From Anaerolineae bacterium (GTDB taxonomy: Bacteria; Chloroflexota; Anaerolineae; Promineifilales; Promineifilaceae): a stretch of DNA of 64,000 nucleotides. A model generated the notes under the pieces. It did not search any database, was not told where the DNA came from, and saw only the letters and a list, made by a program, of their open reading frames with translations. The first letter of the stretch is position 1. The number at the start of each line of letters is the position of its first letter. The position numbers were made by a program, and so were the translations under genes. This document shows positions 15,816 through 23,731 of this stretch, piece after piece. The stretch spans positions 186,001 to 250,000 of the forward strand of contig JAUIAP010000005.1 of assembly GCA_030425205.1 (NCBI GenBank), given 5' to 3'.

Positions 15816-17193
15816 CTTCCGTTCCCCCTATTAAACAGTTTTCATTCGTCTCTTCCATGGCTGCGTCGCTTGCCTCTGTGGCAAAAATGAGCTGTGTAAA
15901 ACTGCAAACGGACGACTGTGGATCGGCGATTCCCGTCAACACATTTGCATAGAGCGTTTCCCCAACCTGTCGCACCCTAGCCCGATCGATATTGGAGGGT
16001 AATGGGACGGCCGTTTGCGTTTGTTGCCAAAATGTATATTGCGGTTGATCGACTTCTTCACTGATGATGACGCGCGAATTGGCTGGCACTCGACGTGTCT
16101 GGCGCATAAAGACGGTGCTTTGGGTCGTGTTTGTCAGAAAGGTGGCGAGTTGCTGTGCCAGTTGATACTGCTCATTGGATGAGGCATGGTTAAAGAAAAG
16201 GCCCTCCACGCGCAAAATAGGTGTCGAAACGCCGTTTGGTTCGGATGAAACGATTTCTGTCGGACTGTTTGGCAGCAGCGTCACACCGAGCGTCTCGGAG
16301 CCCATTGCATCCAGCAGTGTGGTGAAATCGGCCGAATCTGCCACATAGTAATCGACAATTCCCGATGTGAAGAGTTGCTGGAGCGTCACCTTATCCTTGC
16401 TCAAGATAATGTTGGGATTTAGTTGCGCCTGTTGCAACCATTCGAGCCAGCCGCGAAACCCCTCTGAGTATTGGCGCAAGTTGCCTTCCTCATCGGTGAT
16501 GCCCTCGCCAAACACGCCAATTCCCCACAACGCTTCATCAAACTGGGTGCTGATGGCAAGAATACACCCATCATTGGCTGAAAGTTGCACCACTTCGGAA
16601 ACAATGGTGGGGGTCGGAATGGGGGTGCTTTCGGTCGTTACATCTGGTTGCGGGGTCGGCGTCGCCTGCACCGCCGTGCAGCCTGATTCAGCTTGCTCAA
16701 AAAATTCGAGAAATGAGACCGCCGGATCGCTGGGATCGTCGCCGACAGTTGCCTTGTTGTAATAAAGCACGTTGGTGTATAGGGCAAAGGGCAACCCATA
16801 GAGTTTGTCATTGTATTGCAGGGCAGTGATCGCATCCGCGTTAAATGTGTCGGCGGATGGCGCGGAAATCGGCCGAATTAGATTGTCCTCCGCTAAGGGC
16901 CGCACCCACTCCTCTGTGCCAATGACGATATCTGGCCCCAACCCCAATGCGCTTGTCTCCTGAAAACGTGTCAACAACTCGCCGTCGCCGATCTCTGTTG
17001 TGACGATGTCTGCATCGGGGTAAATCTCCCGAAACTGATTTAACATGCGTTGTAAAACGAGCGTGTCACTCTCGTTCCAACTGTGCCACAATAAAATATC
17101 GCCGCTTGTCGTATCGACCGTTGTGTCTGATTGGCAGCCGGCTAGAATGCTCCAAAGAACGATAGTAAGCAAGATAGTAACTTTATTGATCAA
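15808..17193 (-). CDS. Extracellular solute-binding lipoprotein (sugar-type)
   Basis: This 461-residue lipoprotein has a signal ending in ILAGC (Cys20). The mature start, GDILLWHSWNESDTLVLQRML, and PDIVIGTEEWVRPLAEDNLI match family 1 ABC solute-binding proteins for sugars. A Pro/Thr-rich insertion (TPTPQPDVTTESTPIPTPT, about residues 180-200) interrupts the middle of the fold, flanked by Cys residues, which is unusual. No ABC permease or ATPase genes are next to it. The downstream partner is MscS, with an 8-bp overlap. The start is TTG at 17193 with a weak AAGG upstream; it was chosen because it precedes the signal peptide directly. Confidence 0.8.
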   Translation of the reverse strand: MINKVTILLTIVLWSILAGCQSDTTVDTTSGDILLWHSWNESDTLVLQRMLNQFREIYPDADIVTTEIGDGELLTRFQETSALGLGPDIVIGTEEWVRPLAEDNLIRPISAPSADTFNADAITALQYNDKLYGLPFALYTNVLYYNKATVGDDPSDPAVSFLEFFEQAESGCTAVQATPTPQPDVTTESTPIPTPTIVSEVVQLSANDGCILAISTQFDEALWGIGVFGEGITDEEGNLRQYSEGFRGWLEWLQQAQLNPNIILSKDKVTLQQLFTSGIVDYYVADSADFTTLLDAMGSETLGVTLLPNSPTEIVSSEPNGVSTPILRVEGLFFNHASSNEQYQLAQQLATFLTNTTQSTVFMRQTRRVPANSRVIISEEVDQPQYTFWQQTQTAVPLPSNIDRARVRQVGETLYANVLTGIADPQSSVCSFTQLIFATEASDAAMEETNENCLIGGTEDE

Positions 17194-17454
17194 TTTTGTG
17201 ACCTTTTCAACTTTGATGTGTCCAAGAATACATTGCGAGAGACTCTAACAACAGACAAATGACACGCCGTTTGTGACTGTTTGCAGGAATATGAGTCTAA
17301 CCGATTATGTGGGAAGCGTAGCAAAACGGCGTGGTGCAAGCATCGATTTTTATATATCCTCATCTCAAATGGGCCTGATTTGTATAGATTTATATGCCCA
17401 GCGAGATCGATCATTCCGTTGATTTAACCTCTCTTCCCTCCGATCTTTCTGAAG

Positions 17455-17479
17455 CCCTCGATGTCATTCGAGGGTTTTT
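17455..17479 (+). terminator. Plus-strand terminator without an obvious gene upstream
   Basis: CCCTCGA (17455-17461) pairs with TCGAGGG (17468-17474) around TGTCAT, followed by TTTTT. No plus-strand coding gene precedes it for more than 5 kb, which suggests a small RNA. Confidence 0.65.
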
Positions 17480-17505
17480 CTTTTTCCCGTGCAATGTGTG
17501 TAAAC

Positions 17506-17539
17506 AAAAAGAGTGGATTCGGCCGAATCCACTCTTTTT
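17506..17539. terminator. 34-bp perfect palindrome with TCGGCCGA at its centre
   Basis: Positions 17506-17539 form a perfect palindrome with no spacer: AAAAAGAGTGGATTCGG followed by its exact reverse complement. The centre is the octamer TCGGCCGA (17519-17526). The A5/T5 ends make it a bidirectional terminator in form, ending the minus-strand gene at 17567. The half GAATCCACTCTT recurs at 23579-23590. Confidence 0.8.
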
Positions 17540-17566
17540 ATCTCATCCGATGGGTCAGTCTTTCTA

Positions 17567-18211
17567 TCACTTAATGCCAAGCTGAGCCAAAATCGCCTTG
17601 GCATCCCCCTCATCTGCCAGCAAGAAGCGCGCGCCCATCCCGTCTGGCAACACACCATTGCTCTCAATGCCTTCCATCTCCACGAGGTGGACATAAACGG
17701 GATTGCCTACATCGAGCGTCTCCAGCTTGTTGATCTTGTGCGGCGGAATTGGGTCCCAAACGGGGCCATCGCGCTCTGGTTTGTCATCCTCTGGATAGCG
17801 CAGGATGGGATTGCAGCGTTCGTAAATTTTGCGTTGTGAAAAGACGGTCACAACTCCATTCTGCTCCGCAGCATCAAAATCCCAATCCCAGACCTCCCCC
17901 GCAACAAAGTTGTTATGCTGGTTGCGATACTGAACGAGATTTGGATCGGCCGTGCGTAGCGATTGAATCGGAAACGGGTTGCGCCTGCTTGATTTCACCC
18001 ACACATCCCAAAATTCGAGGCAGCCAGTGTCGAGATTGTGACGTTTTACAATGTAACTCAAAATGTAAATGTAGGTCTGTTCCAGCTCAAAACATTCGCC
18101 CTCATAGATCAAATCGCAGTCGTCTGCCTGACTGGGCGGGACAGCAGCAAAGCTGAGAGCCAGCAATAGAATCCCGCTGAACGCGAGTATAAAAAGGTGT
18201 CGTTTTGTCAT
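17567..18211 (-). CDS. Exported protein of unknown function
   Basis: A 214-residue protein that I do not recognise. The start at 18211 is supported by AAGGAG seven bases upstream; a longer frame exists but lacks this. Residues 1-28 form a signal peptide (TKRH, then LFILAFSGILLLALSFAAV, then a QA-type site). The mature part has six Cys in pairs (DDCDLIYEGEC, DTGCLEFWD, ERCNPIL), consistent with disulfides outside the cell, and is rich in Trp, Asp and Pro with no repeats. The gene is alone: a palindromic terminator follows it and the exosortase gene is divergent. Confidence 0.6.
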   Translation of the reverse strand: MTKRHLFILAFSGILLLALSFAAVPPSQADDCDLIYEGECFELEQTYIYILSYIVKRHNLDTGCLEFWDVWVKSSRRNPFPIQSLRTADPNLVQYRNQHNNFVAGEVWDWDFDAAEQNGVVTVFSQRKIYERCNPILRYPEDDKPERDGPVWDPIPPHKINKLETLDVGNPVYVHLVEMEGIESNGVLPDGMGARFLLADEGDAKAILAQLGIK

Positions 18212-18425
18212 TGTATGCTCCTTGTCTAAGGGGAGTTGATCTCCCAAATTTGTAACTGCAAGAAGCTTACTATCGAATGGCCGTGCAAAATCTCACCTTA
18301 CGATCCATTTGTCTCAAATCAACATGGGCGCGAATCAGCTAATCTCACGCATCTCGTGACATTGCTGTGACATTTGTAGGCTATCGTTTAATTGCTAACA
18401 GTCATAAAGGCGTTGGGTTCCCGTC

Positions 18426-18453
18426 TTGTAGGGAGCTGACACCAATGTATAAT
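18426..18453 (+). promoter_or_regulatory. Promoter of the exosortase gene
   Basis: TTGTAG (18426-18431) and TATAAT (18448-18453) are 16 bp apart. The -10 box overlaps an ATG at 18452, so that ATG would not be transcribed; the next in-frame ATG, at 18467, is preferred as start. Confidence 0.5.
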
Positions 18454-18466
18454 GCCTAATAAAGTT

Positions 18467-20011
18467 ATGCAACCGACGATAAGAAAGTTTTCACCCCCGC
18501 CAATTGCTGGCAATCTCCTGCTCATCAGCGCATGGTTTTGGCTGTTTGTGCCGCTATTCCCCTATCTAGAAATCATTTTCACAGAGGAAGATTTTCGCAC
18601 GAGCCAAATCGTGAGTTTGGCGATCGTCGCGCTGCTGGTGCGACAGTGGCGGATGGGCAAATTGCCCATTCATCTGAACCAACCCGCACAGCTCAGACTG
18701 GCTCCGCTGGGAGTGATGCTGTTTGGAGCGGTTGGGTTTTTGCTCAATGAGTGGCAGCTCGATGTTAACACGCTTTCATCAACGCTGTTTGCGCTGGGCA
18801 GTTATGGTTTGCTGGGATTATGGATGGCGCCACGGCGGTGGCGGCATGGCCTCCCCGCTGCATTGCTGCTGGTTGGGATGTTGCCATATGGACATCACAT
18901 GCAGACGTTTATCGGGTATCCCATGCGGATTGCGACTGCGGCACTGGTACGCGATGTGCTGGCGGGGGCTGGCGTAACGGCCGTTGGAATCGACACGATA
19001 TTGGTGTTGGAAAATGGCGTGTCACATATCGACTTACCGTGTAGTGGGGTGCAGAGTCTCTGGACAGGGGGGCTGTTCTTGCTGGCGGCAACGTGGCTGG
19101 AGGAGCGACGAATCGGTCTGCGCTGGTTAGGCGTATTGCTCATTTTGGGCGTTCTGTTGTTTGTCGCAAATTTTGTGCGCGTGTTGGCGTTGGTGGTGGC
19201 GGGGTCAGTGGCGGGATTGCCGTTGCTGGCAGAGATGCTGCACGTGCCATTGGGTGTGCTTGGTTTTGTACTGGCTTGTGCCGTAGCGTTGTGGGGTGTG
19301 CGACAGCTGAAGCCGCTCACCTCTGTGCAGGCTGCACATTCCCGTCAGAGAGATGCAGAAGAAAACAGTTCAGCCAATGCGGACGCGGGGACGAGCGTTG
19401 CACAGAAAGGCTGGTTATCCTATTTTGTCTCAAATAAGCTAGCCATTGTCTTGGCGTGTCTGCTATTTGCGGGCTCTTTTTTCTATACAGAGCGCGCACA
19501 GACAGGATTACAAGCGGAAAGTACGCCATTTGTCTTCCCGTTTGAAACGGAACCAGAGCCGCTAACAAAGTGGGAACGGGATTGGTTGACACGTGATGGG
19601 GCAGAATCGGCCGAACGTCACACCTTCACCTACAATGATATTAATGGCTCGATGATTCTTGTGACGAGCCAAACATGGCGCGCGCACCACAAACCAGAAC
19701 GCTGTTTTGAGGTGTATGGCTTGCCGCTAGGCGAGGCGCAAACGATGCTTGTGCGCCCCGATTTTCCATTAAAAGTTCTCGACTTGGACGATGGACGCTA
19801 CACGGCGACCTACTGGTTCCAATCGGCCGAAACGACGACCGACGACTACGCAACCCGCATCTGGGCCGACATTGCGCCACAGCGTGAACGCTGGGTGTTG
19901 GTGTCGATGGTGTTTGAGGGGGATTTGGAATCGGCCGAAATCGCCCCCTTCTATGAAATGTTACACAAAACGGTTGCCAACCAATTAGACACAGCAGTGG
20001 CTAGTCGTTAG
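18467..20011 (+). CDS. xrtO: Exosortase (XrtO-like) with C-terminal EpsI-like domain
   Basis: About 514 residues. The N-terminal part has eight or more membrane helices and the exosortase catalytic triad: Cys192 in DLPCSGVQSLW, Arg238 in NFVRVLAL and His259 in EMLHVPLG. Exosortases are transpeptidase-like membrane enzymes that process C-terminal PEP-CTERM-type signals. Residues about 335-514 form an extracytoplasmic EpsI/DUF3485-like domain with HHKPERCFEVYGLP, its conserved H-x-P-x-x-C pattern, and YWFQSAETTTDDY. The fusion and the adjacent TIGR02921-type partner are typical of exosortase O. Candidate substrates in the window carry [PA]TAV tails, and the partner carries a VPEP tail. An in-frame ATG at 18452 is an alternative start, but it lies inside the -10 box. 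Confidence 0.85.
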   Translation: MQPTIRKFSPPPIAGNLLLISAWFWLFVPLFPYLEIIFTEEDFRTSQIVSLAIVALLVRQWRMGKLPIHLNQPAQLRLAPLGVMLFGAVGFLLNEWQLDVNTLSSTLFALGSYGLLGLWMAPRRWRHGLPAALLLVGMLPYGHHMQTFIGYPMRIATAALVRDVLAGAGVTAVGIDTILVLENGVSHIDLPCSGVQSLWTGGLFLLAATWLEERRIGLRWLGVLLILGVLLFVANFVRVLALVVAGSVAGLPLLAEMLHVPLGVLGFVLACAVALWGVRQLKPLTSVQAAHSRQRDAEENSSANADAGTSVAQKGWLSYFVSNKLAIVLACLLFAGSFFYTERAQTGLQAESTPFVFPFETEPEPLTKWERDWLTRDGAESAERHTFTYNDINGSMILVTSQTWRAHHKPERCFEVYGLPLGEAQTMLVRPDFPLKVLDLDDGRYTATYWFQSAETTTDDYATRIWADIAPQRERWVLVSMVFEGDLESAEIAPFYEMLHKTVANQLDTAVASR

Positions 20012-20070
20012 TCGCCAGTCGTTGGTGAGCTTTCTTCACTAGCAACGAACGACCTGCAACTAGCCCTTTT
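19999..20070 (+). terminator. Hairpin with T run between exosortase and partner gene
   Basis: GGCTAGT (19999-20005) pairs with ACTAGCC (20059-20065), and inner sequence CGTTGGTGAG partly pairs with CTTCACTAGCAACG; CTTTTT follows. It begins inside the last codons of the exosortase gene and ends just before the next ATG, so it may act as a terminator or attenuator in the pair. The left arm is made of repeated AGTCG words. Confidence 0.5.
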
Positions 20071-20075
20071 TACTC

Positions 20076-22886
20076 ATGAAAAAACGAAACTTTGATCTCC
20101 GTAGACGTTTTCCAGCCTTCCTCTTTTGGTCATGGAACATCATCTTTTTGGCGTTTGTCATTTTTGGCTTTGCACCGACGATTTTGCCGGAGATGATATC
20201 CGCCATTTGGGAGGAAGATTTACCGCTTATTTTTCCGATCACGGCGTTGATTCTGACGCTTATTCCCATTGTCACGGTGCTGATTGGCTTTTTCCGCTTG
20301 CGCTTTGCGCCCAAACTGCTCTTGGCGCTTGGCTATGGTGTTGAAGGCCCGCTGATGCTCCTAATCGCGATTCGCTTTTTCGTTTTCCGGGAGCTAAACC
20401 CCGCCATGATGGGGTTACTCTTGGCGGCGGCGATTGGCATGGTGACAATGCTCTGGGACTTGCTTGATTTAGAGATCGACAAGCGCGGCAAGGGCTGGCA
20501 GCTCTTGCGTTTGATTGGAACATCCTGCCTATTGCTTGTGGGGATCTATGCGGCCGTTTGGTTTGCCTTCTATGCGGTGCCTCTGGTCGCAGCCATTGCG
20601 GATGGGATCGTTTCATTTTTCGCCAACTTCACCCGACACATGCAGGATTTCTGGCGACAGCTAACTTACGCATGGGATGAAGGCATTCAATGGGTCATCA
20701 TGACGCTGCTCGGCATGTTGCTCGTCGCTTATACGGCGACACTGCTCATCGGGCTTCCCATTGCCGCCGCGCTTATTTACCTCCGCACGTGGCGACGCGC
20801 CTTGCGTCGCTTCCGCCAACTGACGACCCCACGACAAACCTATGCAGTTGCAACGTCGTTTCTCGTTGTTTTTATTGCTGGTTTTGCCCTGCTCAATCGG
20901 CAGCCGCAGGGACGTGCCTTTGAGCTCGTGCGCACGCCACCTACCACACAAACCGCCGCCGCTGAACTGCTTGACCAAGAGACGGCGATCCGCAATGGCT
21001 TGCTCAATGCCTATCTCTCACCAATGCGCTATGTCAGTGCCGATGGAAACGTTTGGCATGTTGAGGATATGTATGACTATTGGCTCGGCTTGTCAGATGA
21101 GCAAGCGAATCAAGTTGAACGACTGTATGCGCGTGTGGCGCGACCGGTTCTCTACAAGCCTGTCAACGAGCCAGAAGTTAATACAAATCGTTGGGGAATC
21201 AACAATGTAATGCAGAAAGATTCGGACGAAGCGGCCGAACTGTATGCGCGTTTCTTTGATGAACCGATTGCCGAAGGCGAAAAAGAGGCCATTGTCCGTG
21301 CTGCCAAAGCGACATGGAATGTTGAACAGGCAATGAACCAATGGCAGATGGTGGACGACCGCGAAGTACATCTGCTCAAACAGACGCTAAACGTCGATGA
21401 GCATGATGGCTGGGCCGAGATTGAGCTGCACGAAGCATATCAAAATGTCACGTGGCAGCGACAGGAAGTCTTGTACTACTTCAGCTTACCCGAAAGCGCG
21501 GTTGTCACAGGGCTATGGCTAGGGAATAGTGAAATCAAAGCGGAGGCGTTTGAGCATCGCGTCGCCCCGCGCGGCGCAGCACAGGCCGTCTATAAAAATG
21601 AGGTGCAACGCCGCACCGATCCCGCACTACTTGAACAACTTGGCCCGACACAATACCGCTTGCGCATCTTCCCCGTCGAGCCAATCAGTTGGGCAAATAG
21701 CGAGGAACAGGCCGCGCCGCCCCTCTATCTCTGGATGAACTATCGCGTTTTGGCGAGTGAGGCAGGCTGGGCAACGCCCCAACTGTCCGTCAAGCGCAAC
21801 ATTTTTTGGGATGATGAGACAGAACGGATTGTGAACGGCGTGGTCTCAACGGCGAGTGAGGAATGGTTGCCCGCCGTCTTACCAAGCACACAAGCGCCTC
21901 CAAGCTGGATTCATCAGCGCGTTGATTTCAACAACGGGAAATCAGTTTTAATCAGTCGTTTCGATGACGAACTGCCGCAATCGGAATTAAATGTCGCCAT
22001 TGTGGTTGATCGCTCGCGCAGTATGGCATTGCATGAGCGCGAGGTCATGGCTGCCGTCGCCCAATTAGACGCACGTGCGGCGTCGGTGGAGATGTTCTTT
22101 ACGGCAGGTGAGTATCATAGCGACGTGCCGCGCAAGGCGACGATTGATGAAGTGGACGATATTCTGTATTTTGGCGGGATGAATTCGGCCGATCTGCTCC
22201 ATCAATTCAATGAGCTAAGCGTTGGACAATCTTATGACGCGGTTTTTGTCCTCACTGACAGCAGTGGCTATGAGCTAGGCACCCCCGAAATTCCTGCACC
22301 CGCGATCAACACACCCGTCTGGATGATCCACTTTGGCGGCTATCCAATTGGTTATGACGATAACACGCTGCAAGTGATTCAGGCGAGTGGGGGCGGTGCG
22401 GCATTGTCGGTCAGTGATGCGCTTATGCGGATGGGCGGTGAGTTCGATCGCAGCGTGTCGGACATTGTCGATGGATATCGTTGGCTGGTCATGGATTCGG
22501 CCGATGTGGACAGAATGAGCGCAGTGCAACACAATCCCGATCTCGCGCCATTCGCTGCCCGTCGTCTCATCCTGAGCGAAATGGTGCGCCAGCGTGCCAA
22601 TCTCGATCAGGTCGAATCGCTCGACCAACTCCACGCCATCGCCGTCGAAAACAGTATTGTCACGCCCTATTCTTCGATGCTCGTCTTAGTCAATGAGCGA
22701 CAACATAACCTGCTGGATGAGTTAGAAAATGCTGACGACCGCTTCGAGCGCGAATTTGAAGATGTGGACGACACGCAAGGCATTCAAGTCACCGGAGTTC
22801 CCGAACCCCATGAGTATGTCTTGATGGCACTCGCAGCGGGCATGTTGCTTTGGTACTGGCGACAGAAGCGCACAGCGATCAGTTGA
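20076..22886 (+). CDS. PEP-CTERM family integral membrane protein (TIGR02921-like), VIT/VWA-type
   Basis: A 936-residue partner of the exosortase. Residues about 1-290 hold seven or eight membrane helices. A VIT-like domain follows (HDGWAEIELHEAYQNVTWQR, then YYFSLPESAVVTGLWLGN and AVYKNEVQRRTDPALLEQLG). A VWA-like segment, NVAIVVDRSRSMALHEREV, has DxSxS of the MIDAS motif. The last 27 residues form a PEP-CTERM tail: GVPEPHEYVL, a hydrophobic stretch, then RQKRTA. Proteins of this type occur next to exosortase O genes in other bacteria, and their role in sorting is not known. Its own tail makes it a candidate substrate of its neighbour. It is separated from the exosortase gene by 64 bp with a hairpin. 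Confidence 0.8.
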   Translation: MKKRNFDLRRRFPAFLFWSWNIIFLAFVIFGFAPTILPEMISAIWEEDLPLIFPITALILTLIPIVTVLIGFFRLRFAPKLLLALGYGVEGPLMLLIAIRFFVFRELNPAMMGLLLAAAIGMVTMLWDLLDLEIDKRGKGWQLLRLIGTSCLLLVGIYAAVWFAFYAVPLVAAIADGIVSFFANFTRHMQDFWRQLTYAWDEGIQWVIMTLLGMLLVAYTATLLIGLPIAAALIYLRTWRRALRRFRQLTTPRQTYAVATSFLVVFIAGFALLNRQPQGRAFELVRTPPTTQTAAAELLDQETAIRNGLLNAYLSPMRYVSADGNVWHVEDMYDYWLGLSDEQANQVERLYARVARPVLYKPVNEPEVNTNRWGINNVMQKDSDEAAELYARFFDEPIAEGEKEAIVRAAKATWNVEQAMNQWQMVDDREVHLLKQTLNVDEHDGWAEIELHEAYQNVTWQRQEVLYYFSLPESAVVTGLWLGNSEIKAEAFEHRVAPRGAAQAVYKNEVQRRTDPALLEQLGPTQYRLRIFPVEPISWANSEEQAAPPLYLWMNYRVLASEAGWATPQLSVKRNIFWDDETERIVNGVVSTASEEWLPAVLPSTQAPPSWIHQRVDFNNGKSVLISRFDDELPQSELNVAIVVDRSRSMALHEREVMAAVAQLDARAASVEMFFTAGEYHSDVPRKATIDEVDDILYFGGMNSADLLHQFNELSVGQSYDAVFVLTDSSGYELGTPEIPAPAINTPVWMIHFGGYPIGYDDNTLQVIQASGGGAALSVSDALMRMGGEFDRSVSDIVDGYRWLVMDSADVDRMSAVQHNPDLAPFAARRLILSEMVRQRANLDQVESLDQLHAIAVENSIVTPYSSMLVLVNERQHNLLDELENADDRFEREFEDVDDTQGIQVTGVPEPHEYVLMALAAGMLLWYWRQKRTAIS

Positions 22887-22900
22887 TGATATAAGTAAGG

Positions 22901-22948
22901 CGTGGTGCGTGGTGCGTGGTGCGTGTTCAGAGTACGCACCACGCACCA
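22901..22948. repeat. CGTGGTG heptamer repeats ending in a 15-bp hairpin
   Basis: Positions 22901-22925 are 3.6 tandem copies of CGTGGTG. The last part, TGGTGCGTGGTGCGT (22910-22924), pairs with 22934-22948 around nine bases. The 16-mer TGGTGCGTGGTGCGTG recurs at 23506-23521. It lies between convergent genes and may help terminate both. Confidence 0.75.
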
Positions 22949-22988
22949 GAATGGCGAAAACCTAAAGACACAAACCAGAGAATTAACC

Positions 22989-23450
22989 CTACACAAATTC
23001 GTCACGTAGTGGTGCATTGCGGCGAATGCTTTCCCCAATTGCCTTGCCATAAAGTGTGAGGTGTTTTGGTTTACTGCCATCGAGCGGTTGAATGTTAAGT
23101 TGTGTGTTTGAAAAAATCCCAGCACCCACTACTTCAAACCCCGCAACGTCATCCCATGGAATGAGTAGCGGTTTGTGACCGATGCGGAAAAAGGAGATCG
23201 GCCGAAGATAGATCCCCTCAAACGAAATCGTGATGTCGACCGAATTGCTATAGTTGCTCAACCAGCCAAAGCGAACACTCTTCCAGCGAAAGTCGTTGCC
23301 TGTCGGCTTACCACGTTCTGTCCCATAGCGTTGGGCAAATTGGTTCCATGCACCAAATTGGCCGATCATCCAAACCACCGACAGCCAAAATAGGGTTACC
23401 GCGATAAACATCAGTGGAATCAACAAGCTCAACAATAGTGTGTTTGACAT
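22989..23450 (-). CDS. Small membrane protein with PH-like domain, function unknown
   Basis: The start at ATG 23450 is taken because it directly precedes the membrane segment SNTLLLSLLIPLMFIAVTLFWLSVVWM; an upstream in-frame start adds only seven residues. The rest (about 110 residues) is cytoplasmic and beta-rich: VDITISFEGIYLRPISFFRIGHKPLLIPWDDVAGFEVV, then a closing QPLDGSKPKHLTLYG segment. The pattern IPWDDV is typical of bacterial PH-like domains. No partner is evident; the neighbours on both sides are unrelated and separated by repeats. Confidence 0.6.
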   Translation of the reverse strand: MSNTLLLSLLIPLMFIAVTLFWLSVVWMIGQFGAWNQFAQRYGTERGKPTGNDFRWKSVRFGWLSNYSNSVDITISFEGIYLRPISFFRIGHKPLLIPWDDVAGFEVVGAGIFSNTQLNIQPLDGSKPKHLTLYGKAIGESIRRNAPLRDEFV

Positions 23451-23505
23451 ATGCAATTGTTGATCAATCACGTTTGCTGTGCAACTTATTTTGGCTCTTA
23501 CGGTT

Positions 23506-23627
23506 TGGTGCGTGGTGCGTGTATGTTGGTCTTTAAAAAATCAGTTCGGTAATCGATCTGTCATTCTCGCGAAGGCGGGAATCCACTCTTCTGGCGAGGA
23601 CGTTTCGGGAAATCCAATTCCCGAAAC
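23506..23627. repeat. Three repeat words in the spacer upstream of the glycosyltransferase
   Basis: First, TGGTGCGTGGTGCGTG at 23506-23521 (same 16-mer as at 22910). Second, a hairpin TTCTCGC-GAAG-GCGGGAA at 23564-23580 within a GCGGGAATCCACTCTT context. Third, GTTTCGGGAA (23602-23611) pairing with TTCCCGAAAC (23618-23627) around six bases; the same arms recur at 43831-43856. They show that the spacer is built from dispersed elements. Confidence 0.7.
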
Positions 23628-23731
23628 ACGCGCCGATTTTGTTACCTGATCTATTTTTATACTACCATGTTACGTACCACGACTTAAACACCCACAAACC
23701 CATCTTTCACAATTTCTGGTTAAATAGGGGA

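Larger units (their letters stand above)
17194..17566. other. Gene-free 373-bp region with inverted repeats and two terminators
   Basis: No convincing gene is seen. An inverted repeat CACGCCGTTT (17263-17272) / AAACGGCGTG (17324-17333) encloses 51 bases, and a plus-strand terminator follows at 17455-17479. Together they could mark a small plus-strand RNA of roughly 200 bases, or leader and terminator remnants. AT-rich blocks (TATATA near 17350) may hold promoters. The minus-strand gene at 15808 starts on its left and the minus-strand gene at 17567 ends on its right. Confidence 0.4.

Noticed and set aside
17190..17414. Minus-strand open frame of about 74 codons upstream of the solute-binding protein
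   Set aside because: No domain, no start signal, and it lies in a spacer with inverted repeats and promoters.
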